From Selenomonadaceae bacterium (GTDB lineage: Bacteria > Bacillota > Negativicutes > Selenomonadales > Selenomonadaceae), in assembly GCA_017444245.1 (NCBI GenBank), contig JAFSXD010000053.1:1-45927 (forward strand): DNA of 45,927 bases, in the 5' to 3' direction. This document shows, one piece after another, positions 41,796 through 45,927 of this stretch. The translations under genes were made by a program, and so were the position numbers. The notes under the pieces were generated by a model. It did not search any database, was not told the origin of the DNA, and was given only the letters and a program-made list of their open reading frames with translations. Each line of letters begins with the position of its first letter. The first letter of the stretch is position 1.

Positions 41796-42278
41796 TCAAG
41801 GCTGAAATGAAATCGTATAAATTTTTGGTTGGTTTTCTTCTTCAGAAGTTTCTATACTCACTTTTATTTCCTTGCCTGTGGAAGTTTTCATCGCCACGTT
41901 TTCAAGTCCTTCTTTGAATGGCGCGTTGGGAAGGTCCAGCGTGACGAGCATGGCTTTGAAAATTTTTATGGCAAAATCTTTGTCGTCAGTCACGGCGGAC
42001 ATTCTCAAAATTCCTTGAGTTTTGCTCTTGAGTAACAGCACTCCGTTGAAGTCGCCGCGCCCTTCAAAATCCGCCGCGTAAAGTTCGCCGGAATCCAAGT
42101 TGTCGATAAATTCAAAGTCCGTAAGTTTCACGTTTTTAAAATCTTTTGCCGCGTCGTTGAAATCTTCGGCGAATTTTTTTTCGTCCCCGCTGAAAATTTC
42201 CTCTTCGTCATTCGCCGCCGCTTGATTGAAAGTCAACATCAGCAACGCCACTACCAACACTGAAATTTTTTTTAACAC
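41796..42278 (-). CDS. Small exported hypothetical protein
   Basis: A 160-residue protein that I do not recognise. It begins with a signal peptide (KKISVLVVALLMLTFNQAAA) and an acidic mature part. GVLLLKSKTQGILRMSAVTD and a TGKEIKVSIETSEEE strand suggest a small beta domain. GTG at 42278 with GGAGG eight bases before it is preferred to the TTG at 42293. It is followed by a terminator and lies 24 bases downstream of the PheC-like gene. Confidence 0.7.
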   Translation of the reverse strand: MLKKISVLVVALLMLTFNQAAANDEEEIFSGDEKKFAEDFNDAAKDFKNVKLTDFEFIDNLDSGELYAADFEGRGDFNGVLLLKSKTQGILRMSAVTDDKDFAIKIFKAMLVTLDLPNAPFKEGLENVAMKTSTGKEIKVSIETSEEENQPKIYTISFQP

Positions 42279-42301
42279 GCTAAAAACCTCCAAAAATTTT
42301 T

Positions 42302-43093
42302 CTACTCAATCCCGCGCAAATATTTGTTTTCAAGTTTCTCAAGCGTCCCGTCCATGCGAATTTCTGCCAAAACAAAATTTATGTAGTTCAAAAATTCTTG
42401 ATCGCCCTTCTGCATCAAAATCCCGCAAGAATGTTTTGTGAACGGCTTGCTGATTAACGGCGCGGCTAAATTTTTGTCCGCCTTTATGTAATTCAACGCC
42501 TCAACCGTCTCCGTAATCATAATGTCAGCTTTGCCGATAGAAATTTGATGAGGAATTTCCGCATTCTCGTTGTGAACAATCAAGGTTGCATTTTTCAAAT
42601 TCGCCAGCGCAAATTTTTCATTCGTGCCGCCGGGATTTATCATAACTTTCACATTCGGCTTGTTAATATCGTCAAGGGTTTTAAATTTTTTCGCGTCAGC
42701 TTTTCTGCACAAAATAGTTTTGCCGAAAATTCCAACGCCGTAGCCGTCCGACATTTCCAAAACTTTTTCGCGCGCGTAATTTCTGGAAATTCCGCAAAGA
42801 GCAATGTCAAATTTCCCGTCCAAAGTGTCTTGCGTCAACGTCGGCCACGTCGTAGGAACGTATTCAATTTTCACGCCTAAAGACTCGGCGATAATTTTTG
42901 AAAGTTCCGCGTCAATGCCTTCGTATTCGCCGGTTTTTTTGTTCAAGTACGACATCGGCTTGTAATCGCCCGTCGTACCGATTCTTATCGTTCCTCGCGC
43001 CAGAATTTCTTCAAGATGACCCGCCTCAACATTTCCGACAGGCGACAAAAAAATTATCGCGACAAATATCGCCAAAAAAATTTTTCTCAACAT
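42302..43093 (-). CDS. Exported solute-binding-type protein similar to cyclohexadienyl dehydratase (PheC-like)
   Basis: A 263-residue protein with a signal peptide (LRKIFLAIFVAIIFLSPVG). The mature part is a family-3 solute-binding fold: GTIRIGTTGDYKPMSYLN, EGIDAELSKIIAESLG, PTWPTLTQDTL-like segment, FDIALCGISRN, VMINPGGTNEKFA and ITETVEALNYIKA. The stretches RIGTTGDYKPMSY and INPGGTNEKFA match, as I recall it, the periplasmic cyclohexadienyl dehydratase PheC of Pseudomonas better than ordinary amino-acid-binding proteins, and the Glu of TETVEA could correspond to its catalytic Glu. No permease or ATPase gene is near, so it is either a secreted enzyme or an orphan binding protein. ATG at 43093 has AAGGAGAAC upstream. 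Confidence 0.85.
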   Translation of the reverse strand: MLRKIFLAIFVAIIFLSPVGNVEAGHLEEILARGTIRIGTTGDYKPMSYLNKKTGEYEGIDAELSKIIAESLGVKIEYVPTTWPTLTQDTLDGKFDIALCGISRNYAREKVLEMSDGYGVGIFGKTILCRKADAKKFKTLDDINKPNVKVMINPGGTNEKFALANLKNATLIVHNENAEIPHQISIGKADIMITETVEALNYIKADKNLAAPLISKPFTKHSCGILMQKGDQEFLNYINFVLAEIRMDGTLEKLENKYLRGIE

Positions 43094-43119
43094 GAAAGTG
43101 TTCTCCTTCAAAAATATTT

Positions 43120-43554
43120 TCAGTAGCCGGAAGTTAAAAGTTTCCATTCGCCGTCAACTTCGTAAAATCCGAAATACCAGCCGTAATTTTTATATTCGCT
43201 GTCGTAATTCCAAGCGGTAATTTTTCCGTCGTGAGGATCGGGCGGCGAAATGAAATCCGTTTCAAACAGCAGGCACTTGGAAAATTTCTTTTGAAAATTT
43301 CTAGACTCCGCCAGTTCGTTGAGGTATTTAATATTTTCTTTGGTGTTGGAAATTTCGTCGCCGACGTAGCGAACACTTTTCAGCGTGCAACCCCATTCAT
43401 TCAAATTTTTTTCGATAATCTCCATGCACGTGGCAATTTCGCACCGCGTAAAAATTTTTGAATCACCGTAATCAACTTGAATGTATTTAGCTTGAGCCGA
43501 CGCAGAAAAAATTAAAATCGAAAACGCCAACACCGCAACAAAAAATTTTTTCAT
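43120..43554 (-). CDS. Small exported hypothetical protein
   Basis: A 144-residue protein with a signal peptide (MKKFFVAVLAFSILIFSASA). The mature part has cysteines at FTRCEIATCMEII, NEWGCTLK and SKCLLFE that could form disulfides, and ends in a beta-rich DGKITAWNYDSEYKNYGWYF, then FYEVDGEWKLLTSGY, like a small lipocalin- or NTF2-like fold (inferred weakly). I do not recognise the family. ATG at 43554 with a GGGGGG run upstream is preferred to the longer open frame, which would overlap ktrA. It is 27 bases upstream of the PheC-like gene. Confidence 0.7.
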   Translation of the reverse strand: MKKFFVAVLAFSILIFSASAQAKYIQVDYGDSKIFTRCEIATCMEIIEKNLNEWGCTLKSVRYVGDEISNTKENIKYLNELAESRNFQKKFSKCLLFETDFISPPDPHDGKITAWNYDSEYKNYGWYFGFYEVDGEWKLLTSGY

Positions 43555-43606
43555 GAAAAATCCCCCCACAAATAATTTTCTCTCAAAACTTTTTCTCAAA
43601 AATTTT

Positions 43607-44272
43607 TCAATCTCGCTCAATGCCTTCTTCAAATTTCGTGAGGGCGGCGGGACTTCCCAACAAAAAAATTTTGTCGCCTTCCGCGAAAACGTACGTGGGC
43701 GGCGGCGTGACAATCGTCGTTCCCTTGCGAATTATGGCAATGACATTTACGTTGTAAGTTGCGCGCAGGTTTGATTCTATCAAATTTTTTCCGACAATAC
43801 TTTTCGGCGTCTTCAAACTCAAAACTTTTATGTTGGCGGCAATGTCAATGTAATCAACGGCGTTGTCCGAAACTAAATGCATGGCAAGTCGACGCGCGGT
43901 GTCACGTTCGGAAAAAATTACTTGAGTTGCGCCGAGCCGACGCGCCATTCCCGCGTGACGTTCGTCCACTGCCTTGACGACAATTTCAGAAATATCCATT
44001 TCCTTGCAGAGCATCGTAGCCATTAAACTTGCCTCAAGGTTGGCGGACGCGATAACTACGGTGTCGCAATTTGCAATTCCCGCCTGCATTAACGCGCGTT
44101 CGTCTCTTATGTCGAAACTCACGACGTGCGTCAAATCTTCCGCCAAATCTTCGACGATACTTTCATCTTTATCAACTGCCAAAACGTCATAGCCCATTGT
44201 TTCCAAAGTCAAGGCGACGTTCCTGCCGAATCGTCCCAGTCCAAGTACTGCAAATTGTTTTCCCTTCGCCAT
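43607..44272 (-). CDS. ktrA: Potassium-uptake regulatory subunit KtrA
   Basis: KtrA forms the cytoplasmic octameric ring that gates KtrB. The 221-residue protein has the RCK N-domain with the nucleotide loop VLGLGRFGRNVA and the acidic LAVDKDE that contacts the ribose, then IASANLEASLMATMLC and the C-terminal RCK_C part (VLSLKTPKSIVGKNLIE, GDKIFLLGSPAAL). It lies directly downstream of ktrB on the same strand, separated by a heptamer array. Confidence 0.93.
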   Translation of the reverse strand: MAKGKQFAVLGLGRFGRNVALTLETMGYDVLAVDKDESIVEDLAEDLTHVVSFDIRDERALMQAGIANCDTVVIASANLEASLMATMLCKEMDISEIVVKAVDERHAGMARRLGATQVIFSERDTARRLAMHLVSDNAVDYIDIAANIKVLSLKTPKSIVGKNLIESNLRATYNVNVIAIIRKGTTIVTPPPTYVFAEGDKIFLLGSPAALTKFEEGIERD

Positions 44273-44286
44273 CTTTCAACCTCGTT

Positions 44287-44320
44287 TTAGCTTGTAGCTT
44301 GTAGCTTGTAGCTTGTAGAA
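44287..44320. repeat. Heptamer tandem repeat between ktrB and ktrA
   Basis: Four perfect TAGCTTG units, the cleanest heptamer array in the window. Confidence 0.95.
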
Positions 44321-44343
44321 AATTTTTTCATCACGCATTAAAC

Positions 44344-45705
44344 TCAACCAATCATGATATTTTCTGCCGGATATTTTATCAGCGTGGCATTTTGTTTAAT
44401 CAATGCCAACATGAAAGTCATTATTCCAACCCTGCCGACCAACATCGTCAACGACAAAACTAATTTCCCAACAATATCCCATTCGCCGGTAATTCCAATT
44501 CCCATGCCAACCGTGCCGAATCCCGACACAGTTTCAAAAATTATTTCCGTCAGAACATGTGCGCCGTTGTCAATCGCCGACAAAATTATTCCCGCCGTCG
44601 CCACCCAAATTGTTCCCATAGTGAATATGGCGAAGGCTTGATCTCGTAATTGTTGAGTGATTCTCCTGTTGAAAACTATTATTTCATTTCTGCCGCGAAA
44701 GACCGCCCACATCGACATTAAGATTATGAAAAAAGTCGTGCTCTTTATGCCGCCGCCCGTCGATAACGGTGACGCACCGATAAACATTAAAATTATCATT
44801 ATCAGCTGGGAATTTTGATGCGCCGACGCCAAATCGAAAGTATTCATTCCCGCCGTCCTGCACGACACCGAAGTAAATATAGTGTTGGCTAATTTATCTT
44901 CCAAACGCATGTTGCCAATCGTCGCGGGATTGTCGCACTCCGTCGCGAACAAAAGCAACGCCCCTGCAAAAATCATGACGACGTTGATTATCAAAACAAT
45001 TTTTGTGTGCAAGGAAAATTTTTTCCAACTGCGCTTGTGTGTGAAATCGTAAATCACGGTAAAACCAATGCCGCCCAAAAATATCAGCAGACCAAAGCAC
45101 GTCATCAAAAAATAATCGTCGTTGCGCTTGCAGAGGCTGTCGTAGTTTCCGAATAAATCAAATCCGGCATTACAAAATGCTGACACTGAATGAAAAATTC
45201 CATAACCCACTGCGCTGAATCCAAATTCGGAATAAAAATGTATTGCCAACAGCAACGCGAAAAATCCTTCAATCGCGAACGTGTAAATTATGATTCGTTT
45301 CAGCAAATCAAAAATTCCAGCTTGCCCGCCTTGATTCAGCGACTCCTGCAGGACTAAACTTTCTTTCATCTGAAATTTGTAGCCCATTGTGTGAAAGACG
45401 AGCGTTGCCAACGTCATTATTCCCAGCCCGCCGATTTGGATTAGGAAAAGCATGACAATCGTTCCGAAAATTGTTAAATCGTTGTGTAAGTCGACGACCG
45501 TCAAGCCGCACACGCAAGACGCTGAAGTTGAAGTGAAAAGCGCGTCGATTGGGTGGAGTCCTTGCCCGTCCGTCGTGCTAATCGGCAACATCAAAAGCAC
45601 CGTCCCGATTAAAATCATCGCAACGAAACTTAAAATAATTATTTGCGTGCTTCGGAATTTAAAAATTTCCTGAAGGATAACGTTGTTTAAAGTTAAGCGT
45701 TTCAA
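44344..45705 (-). CDS. ktrB: Potassium-uptake membrane subunit KtrB
   Basis: The ion channel subunit of the Ktr system, 453 residues with many membrane helices. The four filter segments are SASCVCGLTV (about 61-70), AFCNAGFDLFG, CRTAGMNTFD and GFGTVGMGIG. The open frame runs upstream to 45873 through both repeat families, giving a spurious N-terminus with MDRWIDSLFQ-like and ATSYQLQA-like sequence. The true start is most likely TTG at 45705: AGAGGA lies eight bases upstream and the product then starts MKRLTLNNVILQEIF. Confidence 0.93.
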   Translation of the reverse strand: MKRLTLNNVILQEIFKFRSTQIIILSFVAMILIGTVLLMLPISTTDGQGLHPIDALFTSTSASCVCGLTVVDLHNDLTIFGTIVMLFLIQIGGLGIMTLATLVFHTMGYKFQMKESLVLQESLNQGGQAGIFDLLKRIIIYTFAIEGFFALLLAIHFYSEFGFSAVGYGIFHSVSAFCNAGFDLFGNYDSLCKRNDDYFLMTCFGLLIFLGGIGFTVIYDFTHKRSWKKFSLHTKIVLIINVVMIFAGALLLFATECDNPATIGNMRLEDKLANTIFTSVSCRTAGMNTFDLASAHQNSQLIMIILMFIGASPLSTGGGIKSTTFFIILMSMWAVFRGRNEIIVFNRRITQQLRDQAFAIFTMGTIWVATAGIILSAIDNGAHVLTEIIFETVSGFGTVGMGIGITGEWDIVGKLVLSLTMLVGRVGIMTFMLALIKQNATLIKYPAENIMIG

Positions 45706-45723
45706 AAATTTGTTCCTCTTGTG

Positions 45724-45927
45724 AGCTTGTAGCTGGTAGCTGGTAGCTTGTAGCTTGTAGAAAATTTCCAGACTGAAATAAACTATCGATCCATCGATCC
45801 ATCGATCTAAATTGTAGCTTGTAGCTGGTAGAAAATTTCCAAGCTGAAATAAACTATCGATCCATCGATCCATCGATCTAAATTGTAGCTGGTAGCTGGT
45901 AGAAAATTTCCAAGCTGAAATAAACTA
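45724..45927. repeat. Composite tandem array of heptamer plus octamer repeats
   Basis: Each unit holds a heptamer tract (TAGCTTG/TAGCTGG), then GAAAATTTCC, a short linker, then three octamers ending ATCTAAATTG. One complete unit, 45815-45885, is 71 bases. A longer relative precedes it and a third is cut by the window edge, so the array continues beyond 45927. Confidence 0.93.

Noticed and set aside
45724-45927. CRISPR array
   Set aside because: The repeats are 7, 8 or 71 bases long and follow one another directly, with no unique spacers and no cas genes.

Overview
The window reads as chromosomal core DNA of an anaerobic, low-to-mid GC member of the Bacillota, possibly a Negativicute-like lineage (inferred, not proven). 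The evidence is the yaaR-holB-ricT-trmN6-rsmI gene order, the ECF-transporter ATPase pair, class III ribonucleotide reductase, a rubrerythrin fusion and many TTG starts behind good Shine-Dalgarno sites. I count 43 protein genes, including a 49-codon antitoxin gene, and one tRNA-Arg(CCT). I found no rRNA, insertion sequence, prophage or CRISPR array. No gap longer than about 300 bases lacks a gene.

Layout. 1-5.1 kb (+): zinc-ribbon GTPase, secA and an N-terminally extended argB. 5.1-9.8 kb (-): TrkH-type transporter, methionine-gamma-lyase-like PLP protein and a GT41 O-GlcNAc-transferase-like protein. 9.9-12 kb (+): an operon of exported carboxymuconolactone-decarboxylase-like protein, cupin and Tat-exported metallo-beta-lactamase-fold protein. 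12-17.4 kb (-): NUDIX hydrolase, a Doc toxin with its antitoxin, M50 protease, uppP, pth and a two-component pair. 17.4-23.5 kb (-): a signalling pair, an EAL protein with two periplasmic binding domains plus a hybrid histidine kinase. 23.6-30 kb (+): the yaaR-holB-ricT-trmN6-rsmI cluster, with a RibD/DHFR-like gene inserted in reverse, then an unrecognised membrane protein. 30.1-32.4 kb (+): EF-G paralogue and tRNA-Arg. 32.5-35.8 kb (-): a flavin reductase-rubredoxin-rubrerythrin fusion, a helix-turn-helix-like protein, a vWA protein and rlmB. 36-38.2 kb (+): nrdD. 38.3-45.7 kb (-): ktrB-ktrA, small exported proteins, a PheC-like binding protein, a PIN/NYN-like protein and ecfA1-ecfA2 coupled to a DUF3298-like gene.

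The most striking structure is not a gene. Most intergenic gaps carry one or both of two short tandem repeats: an octamer of the form ATCGATCY and a heptamer of the form TAGCTTG or TAGCTGG. At the right edge both are joined in a composite unit of about 71 bp that is itself repeated in tandem. The octamer supplies the stop codon and an identical Ser-Ile-Asp-Arg C-terminus to three unrelated proteins, and it also creates false upstream starts. The next most interesting point is that NrdD ends just where the glycyl-radical motif should begin.

Genes that work together include ktrA/ktrB (K+ uptake), ecfA1/ecfA2 (vitamin or metal ECF transport), the sensor kinase/response regulator pair, the Doc/antitoxin pair and, by inference, the HTH/vWA pair. 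Where an upstream start fell inside a repeat, or lacked a properly spaced Shine-Dalgarno site, I moved the start to the nearest well-supported codon and say so in the entry.
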